Assembly (NCBI GenBank): GCA_038246545.1
Contig: JBBRVW010000021.1
Location: forward strand, 1-64,000
DNA: 64,000 nt
Direction: 5' to 3'
Source of the DNA: JBBRVW01 sp038246545
GTDB lineage: Bacteria > Actinomycetota > Actinomycetes > JACCUZ01
The stretch's first letter is position 1; every line of letters starts with the position of its first letter. Below the pieces are notes generated by a model, which was not told where the DNA came from, did not search any database, and saw only the letters and a program-made list of their open reading frames with translations. Shown in pieces: positions 32,108 through 40,724 of the stretch. The position numbers and the translations under genes are program-made.

Positions 32108-33760
32108 TCAGCTGGCGTCGAGCGAGGGCAGGTCGTCGGAGTCGACGATCCGGTAGGCGTAGCCCTGCTCGGCGAGGAACCGCTGCCGGTGCGCGGCGAA
32201 GTCCTGGTCGACGGTGTCGCGCGCGGTCACGGCGTAGAACCGTGCGGTGCGACCGTCGGCCTTGGGCCGCAGCACCCGCCCCAGCCGCTGCGCCTCCTCC
32301 TGCCGGGAGCCGAACGTGCCGGAGACCTGGATGGCGACCGCCGCCTCGGGCAGGTCGATCGAGAAGTTCGCGACCTTCGACACCACGAGCAGCGACTCCT
32401 CGCCGGTGCGGAACGCCTGGAACAGCCGCTCGCGCTCCTTGACGGTGGTGTCGCCCTTGATGACGGGGGCGTCCAGCCGGGCACCGAGGTCGTCGAGCTG
32501 GTCGAGGTACTGGCCGATGACGAGCATCTGCTCGCCGCGGTGCCGTGCGACCAGCTGCTCGACCACCCGGGTCTTCGACGGGGTGCAGGAGGCGAAGCGG
32601 TAGCGCTCCTCCGGCTCGGCGGTGGCGTAGGCCAGCCGCTCGTGGTCGGTGAGCGTCACCCGGACCTCGACGCAGTCGGCCGGAGCGATCCAGCCCTGCG
32701 CCTCGATGTCCTTCCACGGGGCGTCGTAGCGCTTCGGCCCGATGAGCGAGAACACGTCGCCCTCACGGCCGTCCTCGCGCACCAGCGTGGCGGTCAGGCC
32801 GAGCCGACGGCGGGCCTGCAGGTCGGCGGTCATCCGGAAGATCGGTGCGGGCAGCAGGTGCACCTCGTCGTAGACGACCAGGCCCCAGTCGCGGGCGTCG
32901 AGCAGCTCGAGGTGGGTGTACACGCCCTTCCGGCGGGTGGTCATCACCTGGTACGTCGCGATGGTGACCGGCCGGACCTCCTTGCGAGCACCGGAGTACT
33001 CGCCGATCTCCTCGTCGGTGAGCGACGTGCGCTTCAGCAGCTCGTGCCGCCACTGCCGGGCCGAGACGGTGTTGGTCACCAGGATCAGGGTGGTGGCGCC
33101 GGCCTGCGCCATGGCGGCCGCGCCGACGATCGTCTTGCCGGCACCACAGGGCAGAACGACGACGCCGGACCCGCCGTGCCAGAAGCCGTCGACGGCCTGC
33201 TGCTGGTAGGCCCGCATCGACCAGCCGTCCTCGCGCAGCGCGATCGCGTGCGCCTCGCCGTCGACGTAGCCGGCGAGATCCTCGGCGGGCCATCCGAGCT
33301 TGAGCAGGACCTGCTTGAGATGGCCGCGTTCGGAGGGATGCACCGCGACGGTGTCGGGGTCCACCCGCTCGCCGACCAGTGGGCTGACCTTCTTCGACCG
33401 CACGACCTCCTCGAGCACCGCGCGGTCGGTGGTGATGAGGACCAGACCGTGCATCGGGTGCTTCTCGAGCCGCAGCCGGCCGTAGCGGGCCATCGTGTCG
33501 GCGACGTCGACCAGCAGCGCGTGCGGCACGGCGTAGCGCGAGTAGCGCAGCAGCACGTCGACGACCTGCTCGGCGTCGTGGCCGGCGGCACGCGCGTTCC
33601 AGAGGCCCAGCGGGGTCAGCCGGTAGGTGTGCACGTGCTCCGGCGAGCGCTCCAGCTCGGCGAACGGCGCGATCGCGCGGCGGCAGTCACCGGCCTGCTC
33701 GTGGTCGACCTCGAGCAGCAGGGTCTTGTCGGACTGCACGATCAGCGGGCCGTCGGTCAT
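32108..33760 (-). CDS. DNA repair helicase XPB
   Basis: Superfamily 2 helicase homologous to eukaryotic XPB, unwinding DNA 3'-5'. It is 550 aa. An N-terminal damage-recognition-like domain (residues 1-170) precedes helicase domain 1 with Walker A PCGAGKTI (194-201) and the DEVH box VVYDEVHLL near 285. A RED motif appears as VREDGREGD near 315. Domain 2 has VSGTFGSRQEEAQRLGRVLR. The ATG at 33760 is chosen because an 11-codon reading frame upstream ends on it (ATGA). The gene for AAC(2')-I-like protein follows directly. Confidence 0.95.
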   Translation of the reverse strand: MTDGPLIVQSDKTLLLEVDHEQAGDCRRAIAPFAELERSPEHVHTYRLTPLGLWNARAAGHDAEQVVDVLLRYSRYAVPHALLVDVADTMARYGRLRLEKHPMHGLVLITTDRAVLEEVVRSKKVSPLVGERVDPDTVAVHPSERGHLKQVLLKLGWPAEDLAGYVDGEAHAIALREDGWSMRAYQQQAVDGFWHGGSGVVVLPCGAGKTIVGAAAMAQAGATTLILVTNTVSARQWRHELLKRTSLTDEEIGEYSGARKEVRPVTIATYQVMTTRRKGVYTHLELLDARDWGLVVYDEVHLLPAPIFRMTADLQARRRLGLTATLVREDGREGDVFSLIGPKRYDAPWKDIEAQGWIAPADCVEVRVTLTDHERLAYATAEPEERYRFASCTPSKTRVVEQLVARHRGEQMLVIGQYLDQLDDLGARLDAPVIKGDTTVKERERLFQAFRTGEESLLVVSKVANFSIDLPEAAVAIQVSGTFGSRQEEAQRLGRVLRPKADGRTARFYAVTARDTVDQDFAAHRQRFLAEQGYAYRIVDSDDLPSLDAS

Positions 33761-33792
33761 CGGGGTCCCGCTCCCGTGGGGTGCTCGGTCAT
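33757..33792 (-). CDS. Possible 11-codon leader peptide coupled to xpb
   Basis: ATG at 33792 opens MTEHPTGAGPR and stops at a TGA that shares bases with the xpb ATG (ATGA). GACAAT, 6 bp before this ATG, is a possible -10 box, so the transcript may begin at the leader start codon. Ribosomes ending on the leader would be placed at the xpb start. The length and overlap suggest coupling rather than attenuation; no run of rare or repeated codons is seen. Confidence 0.35.
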   Translation of the reverse strand: MTEHPTGAGPR

Positions 33793-33857
33793 CCGACCAT
33801 TGTCCGTCACGCCTGACCCGCTCGCCGCCACGCAGTTGACAAGTACGCTGCGGCGCG

Positions 33858-34859
33858 ATGGTCACCCCTGCGTCCGGACCCGGCGACCGGCCGGTGTTCG
33901 TGATCGGCTGCCCCAGGTCCGGCACCACGCTGCTCACCCTCATGCTCAGCAGCCACTCGCGGCTGGCGATCCCGCCCGAGACCCGGTTCCTGCTGCCGGT
34001 GTTCCGGCGCCGGGCGTCCTTCGGTGACCTGACCGTGACGGCCAACCGGCGGCGGCTGGCCCGGGCCGTGGTGCGCCGCCGGGGGAGCAAGTTCGGCCAC
34101 CTCGGCCTCGACGCCGACCGGGTGCGGAAGACGGTCGTGCACGGCCCGCCGTCGCTGGGCTCCGCGCTGGCAGCGCCGTACCGGCTGTACGCCGCCGACC
34201 GCGGCAAGGTCCGGTGGGGCGACAAGCGCCCGGGGTACTTCCGAAACGTCGACGTCATCCGGGCACTGTTCCCGGACGCGCAGGTGGTGCACCTGGTCCG
34301 CGATCCGCGCGACAGCGTGGCCTCCCTCAAGCGGATGACGTGGTGGCGGCACGGGACCGTCGGCGCGGTCGCCACGTGGGTGCACGCGGTCGACTGCGCC
34401 CGGGGGGCGGCTCGCCGGCTGCCCGCCGGCAGCTTCCTGGAGCTGCGGTACGAGGACCTGGTGCGCGACCCGCAGCAGGAGCTCGAACGGCTCTGCGCGT
34501 TCCTCGGAGAGGACTTCGAGCAGTCGATGCTCGAGCACCAGGACGAGGCGGCCCGGCTGCCCGAGCGCCAGCGCGGCCGGTGGCACCGCGAGACGCAGAA
34601 CGAGGTCGGGACCCGGCGGGTAGGCACCTACGCCGGTGTGCTCAGCGCGGGCGAGGTCGCCCTGGTCGAGCGGGTCGCCGGCTCCCGGATGCGCCGGCTC
34701 GGCTACGACGTGCCGGTCCGGCGGGGGTCCGGCGGCGTGCCGCCACGCGTGCTGCTGCGCTACGCGAAGAAGATCGCGCAGCTACGGCTGCGCACGGCCG
34801 TCCGGGCCCGCCGGGACGCATGGCTGGCCGCGCCGGAGGGCTCGGTCGCCTACCGCTGA
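33858..34859 (+). CDS. Sulfotransferase family protein (paralogue 1)
   Basis: A 333-aa PAPS-dependent sulfotransferase-fold protein. The 5'-phosphosulfate loop is GCPRSGTTLL near residues 18-27, and the 3'-phosphate motif is VHLVRDPRDSVASLKRM near 143-159, with RYEDLVRDPQQELERLC near 197-213. The WGDKRPGYF segment before it is shared with paralogue 2 at 38300. Acceptor unknown; glycolipids or proteins are possible. TACGCT (33844-33849) 8 bp before the ATG suggests a leaderless mRNA. It is divergent from xpb and convergent with the cyclic-nucleotide-binding gene. Confidence 0.9.
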   Translation: MVTPASGPGDRPVFVIGCPRSGTTLLTLMLSSHSRLAIPPETRFLLPVFRRRASFGDLTVTANRRRLARAVVRRRGSKFGHLGLDADRVRKTVVHGPPSLGSALAAPYRLYAADRGKVRWGDKRPGYFRNVDVIRALFPDAQVVHLVRDPRDSVASLKRMTWWRHGTVGAVATWVHAVDCARGAARRLPAGSFLELRYEDLVRDPQQELERLCAFLGEDFEQSMLEHQDEAARLPERQRGRWHRETQNEVGTRRVGTYAGVLSAGEVALVERVAGSRMRRLGYDVPVRRGSGGVPPRVLLRYAKKIAQLRLRTAVRARRDAWLAAPEGSVAYR

Positions 34860-34872
34860 GGCCCGAGGGTGC

Positions 34873-35328
34873 TCAGGCGCGTGGGTGCTCGGCGGCGCGC
34901 AGCCGACCGGCCATCACGCGCAGCATCGGGACCGCGATCTCGGGGTGCGCCGCCAGCAGCTCGTGGAAGGTCCACTTGGCCAGGCCGAGGGTCGTCAGCC
35001 CGTCGTCGCCGGCCACGACGTCGGCGGATCGCGGCTTGCCGTCGATGAGCGAGACGTCGCCGAAGTAGTCGGCGCGGCGGAGCGTGGCGTGCGGCACACC
35101 GCCGACCGAGGCGACGGCGCTGCCGTCGAGCACCACGTGCATCTCGACGCCCTTGGCCGAGAACGAGCGGAAACCGCCGACCTCCTCGCCCTCGGCGATC
35201 ACCGTGGTGCCTGCCTCGAACGACTCCCGGCGGCCGGCCTCGGCGATCCGCAGCAGGAGCTTGTGGTCGAGGCCCTCGAAGAGGTCCACGCCCTCGAGGA
35301 CGTGCACGACCTCGGCGTCTGCAGTCAT
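34873..35328 (-). CDS. Cyclic-nucleotide-binding domain protein
   Basis: A 151-aa protein with one cNMP-binding (Crp-like) domain and nothing else; there is no DNA-binding helix-turn-helix. The domain begins LEGVDLFEGLDHKLLLRIAE and includes VIAEGEEVGGF near residues 42-52. The phosphate-binding cassette region is ADYFGDVSLIDGKPRSADV near 85-103, which keeps the FGE/D-like turn and the RxA Arg. It could bind cAMP or cGMP and regulate a partner. The ATG at 35328 follows CTGGAGG; longer upstream readings lack a site. Confidence 0.88.
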   Translation of the reverse strand: MTADAEVVHVLEGVDLFEGLDHKLLLRIAEAGRRESFEAGTTVIAEGEEVGGFRSFSAKGVEMHVVLDGSAVASVGGVPHATLRRADYFGDVSLIDGKPRSADVVAGDDGLTTLGLAKWTFHELLAAHPEIAVPMLRVMAGRLRAAEHPRA

Positions 35329-35478
35329 CCGCGCCTCCAGCCGGTCGGTGTGTGCCTGCAACCTAGGCGCGCAGCCGCTGCGGGGGGAGCCCCTGCCGCG
35401 ACACGACGGAATCCGTCGGTGCCAGAAGGGGTGCAACCCCCGCAAGCCCGGCGGGTCGCCACTCCCGGTGTTTGGTGC

Positions 35479-35524
35479 GGTTCCCGGGCGGCGCGCTCAG
35501 GAGGGGTCGCGCCGCCCGGGAACC
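35479..35524 (-). terminator. Strong hairpin downstream of the 53-codon gene
   Basis: GGTTCCCGGGCGGCGCG (35479-35495) pairs perfectly with CGCGCCGCCCGGGAACC (35508-35524): a 17-bp stem with a 12-nt loop. It is 17 bp after the stop of the minus-strand small gene and upstream of the cyclic-nucleotide gene, separating the two transcripts. Confidence 0.8.
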
Positions 35525-35540
35525 GGTCGTGGTGCGGTCC

Positions 35541-35702
35541 TCAGGCTGCTGGGAGGACCGCGTCGATGCCGGCGAGGACGGCCGCGACGATGGCGAGGGT
35601 GGCGGCGGCGGTGCAGCGGCGCTCGACGCCGGTGAGCGCGACGTCAGCTGCCCCAGGCCCGCTCCTGCGCGCGGCGCTCCGGCGGATCTGCTGCTGCCTC
35701 AC
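35541..35702 (-). CDS. Small predicted membrane protein (53 aa)
   Basis: A GTG at 35702 with GGAGG 5 bp upstream opens 53 codons. The N-terminal 20 residues are basic (RQQQIRRSAARRSG). Residues about 34-52 are hydrophobic (AAATLAIVAAVLAGIDAVL), giving a single membrane helix with positive-inside topology. It ends 17 bp before a strong terminator and starts 98 bp after the helicase-associated gene on the same strand. Not recognised as a known family. The good ribosome site, helix and terminator together support a real gene. Confidence 0.5.
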   Translation of the reverse strand: MRQQQIRRSAARRSGPGAADVALTGVERRCTAAATLAIVAAVLAGIDAVLPAA

Positions 35703-35800
35703 GGGGACCTCCGGCAACCGTGCGCTGCCCGTGGCTGGCCGGGGACACCACCGCGGCAAGATCGTGAAACCAGGGACGCTGTCGGTGTCTCGCGGCGAGG

Positions 35801-38176
35801 TCAGGAGACGGCGTCGTCGTCGAGCGGGGAGACGCCGGTGATCCGGTGCACGGCGAACGAGCGCACTGCGCCGCGCAGGTGGTCGTAGGCGTTGAGGTAG
35901 CCACCCTCGACGGCGACCGGCTCGACCACGCGCTGGGTGGCCCGGCCCTCGGCGTCGACGTAGCCGATCCAGAGGGCCTCGCCGGCCCCCGCGGCCTGCA
36001 CCAGCATCGCGAGGACGTCGGCGGTCGGTCGCCCGGTGCTGAGGGCACTCGCGAGCAGCGGCTTGTCGCCGCCCCGGATCGCGCGCACCGCAGCGTCGAG
36101 CAGCGCGTCGGACGGGACGGTCGGGCCGGACGCAGCCACCGGGACCGGCCGGCGCCGGGCCGGCGAGCGGCGCGACTCCGGCCGGCGCACCACGACGGCG
36201 CCGTCGGGCCCTTCGGCGGCCGGGGCCAGGCCGGCGTCGCGCAGGCGGTCCAGAACGAGGTCGGGTGGTGACGACGAGGCGAGCACGGTCGGCGCGATCC
36301 GGCGCAGCCCGAGGCCGCTCACCCGCCGGTCGCTCAGCAGCACGGCGAGGGTCGCCTCGTCGTCGCAGCGGACGAACGACGACGCGGCACCGACGCGCAC
36401 CCGGCCGTGCCGCCGGGCGACGTCCTCGACCAGGTAGGTCAGCGGCTGCGGCACCGGGGTACGCGAGTGCTTCGCGAGCAGCGCGGTGACGTCGCCGGCC
36501 GTCCAGCCGGCGTCGAACGCGCGGCGCACCGTCGCCTCCGTGAACCGGTAGACCGTCGCGCCGCCGGTGGACTCGACGTCGGCCAGCAGCCGTACCGCCC
36601 GCGACAGACCGGGCTCGAGCGGCCCGGGAGCGACGGCGGTGAGGTCGGCCTGCAGCAGGACCTGGTCGACCGGGGCCGGGAGCAGCCCGGCGAGCACGTC
36701 GACCGCGCCGTCGGGTCGGCCGCCGGCCACTGCCCGGCCGTGTGCTGCCAGCGCCCCGCCCGACACTAGCCCGAGCCGTTCGGCCTCCCGGACGGTCCAG
36801 CTGACCAGGTCGTCCTGCAACCGGCCGCCGCGACGCGGTGCGTGCCAGCGCAGCCGGGCGGCGAGAGAGGCCGTCGGGACGGCAGAGCCCACGGGCAGCG
36901 CGGCGAGGTCGGCCAGGACGGCGGCCCGCACCAGGGGGGCCACGGTGCGGTCCAGGTCCGGCCCGAGCGGCGCCAGGGTGCGCCCGCGCACGTCCTGGCT
37001 GCCGGCCAGCCCCGGTACCCGGGTGGTCGTGAGCCACGCCCGTGCCAGCGTCGCCCACCGGACGGCCACCGGCTCGTCCAGCCACCCGTCGTACGCCGGT
37101 GTCGGCAGCCAGACCTCGGCGTCGAGGCTGCCGTCGTCGCCCGACCCCAGCAGGCCCGCCGCCTGCGCCAGCTCGGCGACCAGGGCGAACGTCGCCTCGT
37201 CGACGTCGAGGGTGACGGTCGCTCTCGACCGCTCGCGCACCCCGACACCACCGGCGCGCAGCACCTTGGGCGGCTCGGCCGACCACAGCTCGAGCAGCTC
37301 GTCGACCAGCCGGACGACGTCGGAGGCCGCTCCGGCGCTCACCCGGTCGACCCGGTCGGCGTCGACCTCGGCGGTCTCCGGCTCCGGCACGGTCGGCTCC
37401 GGCGCCCGATGGACACGTCCGCCACGCAGGTGCAGCGCGACCTCGCGGGGGAGGACCACGGTGGCCGGGTCGGTGCCGACGAGCAGGCCGTGCGCCAGCA
37501 ACCACTCCACCGGGCTGCCGGCCGTGGTGGCGTCGACGTCGCGCCGGGCGCGGTCCAGGTGACCGGTCGGCGGGCCCCAGGTCATCGTGGCCAACGCATC
37601 CGTCGCGCCAGCCGGCGCCCCGTCGAGCAGAGCCGCCAGCCGCTCGTCGTCGCAGAGCACCTCGGCGACCGCGCGGGCGGCGCGCACCGGGTCGCCCGCC
37701 ACCCGCGGGTCGCTGGTGTCGGCTCCCACGTCGGCGGCGATCCGTGACAGCCGCGAGGGGCCGTACCCGTGCAGCAGCTGCTCCGCCGGCGGCCCGAGCC
37801 CGGCCGCGTGCCCCAGCACCTCGACCACCGTGCGGGGCAGCACCAGGCCGCCGTCGTCATCGCGGTAGACCAGTCCCTGCAGGTGCAGTTCGTCGAGGAC
37901 GGCGGTGGGGTCGGCGCCGAGCAGCAGCTGCACGCCGGCGTCGGTGCTGTGGTCGGGCAGCGCGCAGAGCACCTCGACGACCTGGAGCGCGAACCGGTCC
38001 AGCTGGTCGAGCGCCCGGGTGACCGACGGGCGGGTGTTCGCGCGGGCGGCGAGCGAGGCGAGGTCGGATGGGACCGGCGACAGCAGGTCCGGCCGGGCAC
38101 GGAGCAGCGCGACGAGTGCGGCGTCGTCACGCGCGCGCAGGTCGTCCGCCAGGCTGCGCGGCCGGAGGGTGGGCAT
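35801..38176 (-). CDS. Helicase-associated protein with C-terminal WYL-like domain
   Basis: A 791-aa protein of the actinobacterial family annotated as helicase C-terminal or XPB/Ssl2-like N-terminal domain protein. The start has winged-helix-like segments (residues 1-120), the middle region contains RGRTLAPLGPDLDRTVAPLVR, and residues about 715-791 form a WYL-like module with ALWIGYVDAEGRATQRVVEP and GGYLNAYDHLRGAVRSF. No helicase motifs are present. In M. tuberculosis the homologue (Rv0862c, from memory) adjoins xpb; here it is 2 kb from xpb. ATG 38176 has TACCGT 7 bp upstream, so it is probably leaderless. Confidence 0.86.
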   Translation of the reverse strand: MPTLRPRSLADDLRARDDAALVALLRARPDLLSPVPSDLASLAARANTRPSVTRALDQLDRFALQVVEVLCALPDHSTDAGVQLLLGADPTAVLDELHLQGLVYRDDDGGLVLPRTVVEVLGHAAGLGPPAEQLLHGYGPSRLSRIAADVGADTSDPRVAGDPVRAARAVAEVLCDDERLAALLDGAPAGATDALATMTWGPPTGHLDRARRDVDATTAGSPVEWLLAHGLLVGTDPATVVLPREVALHLRGGRVHRAPEPTVPEPETAEVDADRVDRVSAGAASDVVRLVDELLELWSAEPPKVLRAGGVGVRERSRATVTLDVDEATFALVAELAQAAGLLGSGDDGSLDAEVWLPTPAYDGWLDEPVAVRWATLARAWLTTTRVPGLAGSQDVRGRTLAPLGPDLDRTVAPLVRAAVLADLAALPVGSAVPTASLAARLRWHAPRRGGRLQDDLVSWTVREAERLGLVSGGALAAHGRAVAGGRPDGAVDVLAGLLPAPVDQVLLQADLTAVAPGPLEPGLSRAVRLLADVESTGGATVYRFTEATVRRAFDAGWTAGDVTALLAKHSRTPVPQPLTYLVEDVARRHGRVRVGAASSFVRCDDEATLAVLLSDRRVSGLGLRRIAPTVLASSSPPDLVLDRLRDAGLAPAAEGPDGAVVVRRPESRRSPARRRPVPVAASGPTVPSDALLDAAVRAIRGGDKPLLASALSTGRPTADVLAMLVQAAGAGEALWIGYVDAEGRATQRVVEPVAVEGGYLNAYDHLRGAVRSFAVHRITGVSPLDDDAVS

Positions 38177-38299
38177 CCGTCCCACGGTACGCGGTTCGTG
38201 GCCGGGACCGCCGTTCGTCTAACCTCTCGCACACGTCGCGGGACCGGCGCGCACGCGACGGCGACGCGGGCCTGCGGCCCGCCCCAGGGAGGCAGCACT

Positions 38300-39322
38300 G
38301 TGACCAGCGACCGGCCGATCTTCGTCGTGGGGTGCCCGCGTTCCGGCACCACGATGCTGTCGCTGATGATCCACGCCCACCCCCGCCTCGCGATGCCGCC
38401 GGAGTCGCGCTTCCTGCTGAAGACCTGGCGCAAGCGGGAGAAGTACGGCGACCTCTCCAAGCCCGCCCAGCGGCTGGCGCTGGCCAAGTCGTGCGTCCGC
38501 ACCGGCTCGAAGATCCGCGACCTCGGCCTCGACCCCGACGAGACGCTCCAGGCGATCCTCGCCGCGCCCCCCACGATCGGCTCGGCGTTCGGCACCGTCT
38601 TCAAGCTGTTCGCCGACAAGCACGGCGCCGCCCGCTGGGGCGACAAGCGGCCGGCCTACTACCAGGAGGTCGACGTCCTGCTGCGGCTGTTCCCGGACGC
38701 GCAGATCGTGCACATCGTCCGCGACGGCCGCGCCAACGTCGCGTCGCTGAAGAAGATGCCCTGGTGGCCCTACGACTCGATCGGCTCGATGGCCGCCTGG
38801 TCGCAGGCCGAGTTCTGCAGCCAGCGCAACCAGAAGCGGCTGCCCAAGGACGTGTTCCACGTCATCCGCTACGAGTCGCTCGTCGCCGACCCGGAACCGG
38901 TGCTGCGCGAGCTCTGCGCGTTCCTCGAGGAGGACTTCCACCCGGCGATGCTCGAGCCGAGCGAGGTTCGCGACGTCGTGCCCGAGAAGAAGACGTGGCA
39001 CGGCAACCTCAAGCAGTCGGTCAACACCGACCAGGTCGAGTCGTGGCGCAAGGGGCTCGACCCGTGGGAGCTCGGCCTGATGGAGACGGTGCTGCGGCGC
39101 AAGCTCACGCGTTGGGACTACGTGCTCTCCGGCGCCGGCACGCGGCCGTCGCCCAAGCTGGTCGCGAAGTACGCCAAGGACGCGTTCGAGCGCCGCTCGG
39201 CGATGCGCAAGCGGTGGGCCGAGGAGAGCCGTGAGGCGTCGAACGCGACCTACCCGGTGGCGGCGCAGCTCACGTCGCGGCAGGTCGAGCTCGCGAAGGA
39301 GAACGGCGCGCTCGTCCTCTGA
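38300..39322 (+). CDS. Sulfotransferase family protein (paralogue 2)
   Basis: A 340-aa paralogue of the gene at 33858. The 5'-phosphosulfate loop is GCPRSGTTML near residues 11-20. WGDKRPAYYQEVDVLLRLF lies near 114 and IVHIVRDGRANVASLKKMPW near 136-155. RYESLVADPEPVLRELCAF follows near 194. The C-terminal 60 residues are Lys/Arg-rich and absent from paralogue 1. The GTG at 38300 follows AGGGAGGC. It is divergent from the helicase-associated gene. Acceptor unknown. Confidence 0.9.
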   Translation: MTSDRPIFVVGCPRSGTTMLSLMIHAHPRLAMPPESRFLLKTWRKREKYGDLSKPAQRLALAKSCVRTGSKIRDLGLDPDETLQAILAAPPTIGSAFGTVFKLFADKHGAARWGDKRPAYYQEVDVLLRLFPDAQIVHIVRDGRANVASLKKMPWWPYDSIGSMAAWSQAEFCSQRNQKRLPKDVFHVIRYESLVADPEPVLRELCAFLEEDFHPAMLEPSEVRDVVPEKKTWHGNLKQSVNTDQVESWRKGLDPWELGLMETVLRRKLTRWDYVLSGAGTRPSPKLVAKYAKDAFERRSAMRKRWAEESREASNATYPVAAQLTSRQVELAKENGALVL

Positions 39323-39370
39323 CCTCCTCGTCGGACCTTCCCGGAGTCGAGGGCACGGCAGACTGGGGCT

Positions 39371-39958
39371 GTGGACGACGTGACGGGCCGGCGGCTGGTG
39401 AGCGACTACCTCAGCCGGCTGCAGGCGGCGGCCTGGCGGCTGCCCGCGCAACGCCGGACCGTGCTGGTCGACGACGTGCGGGGGCAGGTCGAGGCACGGG
39501 TCACGGGCGACGAGTCGGCGGCCGAGGTCCTCGCCGCCCTGGCGGCCGTCGGCGAGCCGGCGGACCTGGTTGCGGCCGAGACTGCCAGGGCACCGCTGCC
39601 GGCCGACCCGCCGCCCCGCCGGCACCTCTACTCGGAGTGGGGGTCGCGGGAGGTCGCCGCCGTGCTGCTGCTCTGCCTCGGCGGCATCGCCCTGCCACTC
39701 GTGGGTCCGGTCGTCGGCCTGGTCGTGACGTGGACCGCGGCGGGCTGGACCCGGCTGCAGAAGTCGGTCGCCACCGCGCTCGCCGTCGGGACGCCGGCCC
39801 TCCTCGCCGTCCCCACCCGGTCGGCCTCCGCGGGGCACTGGACCCTGCTGGGAATCGTGCTGCTCCTGCCGCTGGCCGGGCTGGCTCCCGCCGGGTACCT
39901 CGCCTGGGTGCTGCGACGGTCGGCGCGGGTGGGGAATGGGGCCCCGATCGCGGGGTAG
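39371..39958 (+). CDS. HAAS-like membrane protein (no PadR neighbour)
   Basis: A 195-aa protein whose N-terminal half has the HAAS-like pattern of the gene at 30800: YLSRLQAAAWRLPAQRRTVLV, then VRGQVEARV and ALAAVGEPADLVAAE. Two or three membrane helices follow near 95-120, 130-145 and 155-178. Unlike its relative it has no PadR gene beside it. The start is a GTG at 39371 without a good ribosome site, perhaps leaderless. Confidence 0.78.
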   Translation: MDDVTGRRLVSDYLSRLQAAAWRLPAQRRTVLVDDVRGQVEARVTGDESAAEVLAALAAVGEPADLVAAETARAPLPADPPPRRHLYSEWGSREVAAVLLLCLGGIALPLVGPVVGLVVTWTAAGWTRLQKSVATALAVGTPALLAVPTRSASAGHWTLLGIVLLLPLAGLAPAGYLAWVLRRSARVGNGAPIAG

Positions 39959-40013
39959 GGGCGCTCCCGGCCGCCCATAGCCCCCGCTCCGAAGGTCCTG
40001 CCTGGAGGCACCC

Positions 40014-40694
40014 ATGACCACCGTGATCGTCATCGTCGTCCTCGTCCTGCTCGTCCTCGCCGTGGCGGCGTACCTGTACGACCGGAAGCGCAAGCAGGAA
40101 AGAGCCGCGCTGCAGGAGCGCTTCGGCCCCGAGTACGACCGGGCGGTGGGCGAGACCGGTGACCGGCGGGCGGCCGAGCACCGGCTGTCGGACGCGGCGG
40201 CCCGGCGCGACGAGGCCGAGATCCGCGACCTGACCGCGGCGGAGCGCGAGCGGTTCAGCGAGCGGTGGACACAGGCACAGGCCGACTTCGTCGACGACCC
40301 GGCCGGCGCCACCGGCAGCGCGGACCGGTTGGTCGGCGAGGTGATGCGGGAGCGTGGCTACCCGCTCGACGACGTCGAGGACCGCGGCGACCTGGTCGCT
40401 GCCGACCACGCCGGGCTGGCGCACCACTACCGTGCGGCCCATGCGATCGGGCGACGCGCGGACGAGGCGTCGACGGAGGAGCTGCGCCAGGCGTTCGTCC
40501 ACTACCGCGAGCTGTTCGGCGAGCTGCTCGGCACGCCCGAGGGCCGGCACGGCTCGGTCGCCGGTCCGGGCGCGGCCGCCGCGACCACGCACCGCGCAGC
40601 CGCCGACGGCCAGCTCGAGGGCCAGCAGCAGCTCGACCTCACCGAGGGCGAGCGGACCCGCACCGCCCCCGGCCGCGAGACGCCGCCGGCCTGA
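40014..40694 (+). CDS. Uncharacterised single-pass membrane protein
   Basis: A 226-aa protein. Residues 3-22 are a strong N-terminal helix (VIVIVVLVLLVLAVAAYLY), followed by a basic anchor (DRKRKQ) and a long cytoplasmic helical region (residues 30-180). The segment AAERERFSERWTQAQADFVDD near 75-95 and LVGEVMRERGYPLDD near 108-122 occur in a family of actinobacterial proteins of unknown function that I recognise only by pattern. The C-terminus is low-complexity. The ATG at 40014 follows TGGAGGCACCC. Confidence 0.72.
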   Translation: MTTVIVIVVLVLLVLAVAAYLYDRKRKQERAALQERFGPEYDRAVGETGDRRAAEHRLSDAAARRDEAEIRDLTAAERERFSERWTQAQADFVDDPAGATGSADRLVGEVMRERGYPLDDVEDRGDLVAADHAGLAHHYRAAHAIGRRADEASTEELRQAFVHYRELFGELLGTPEGRHGSVAGPGAAAATTHRAAADGQLEGQQQLDLTEGERTRTAPGRETPPA

Positions 40695-40724
40695 CCCGCC
40701 CCCGCCGGCACCTACGCTGGCCGG

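Noticed and set aside
35341..35480. Possible riboswitch in the C/G-rich hairpin region upstream of the cyclic-nucleotide gene
   Set aside because: Compared with cobalamin, glycine, c-di-AMP and c-di-GMP classes by eye, no core motif matched; the region is explained by ordinary stem-loops.
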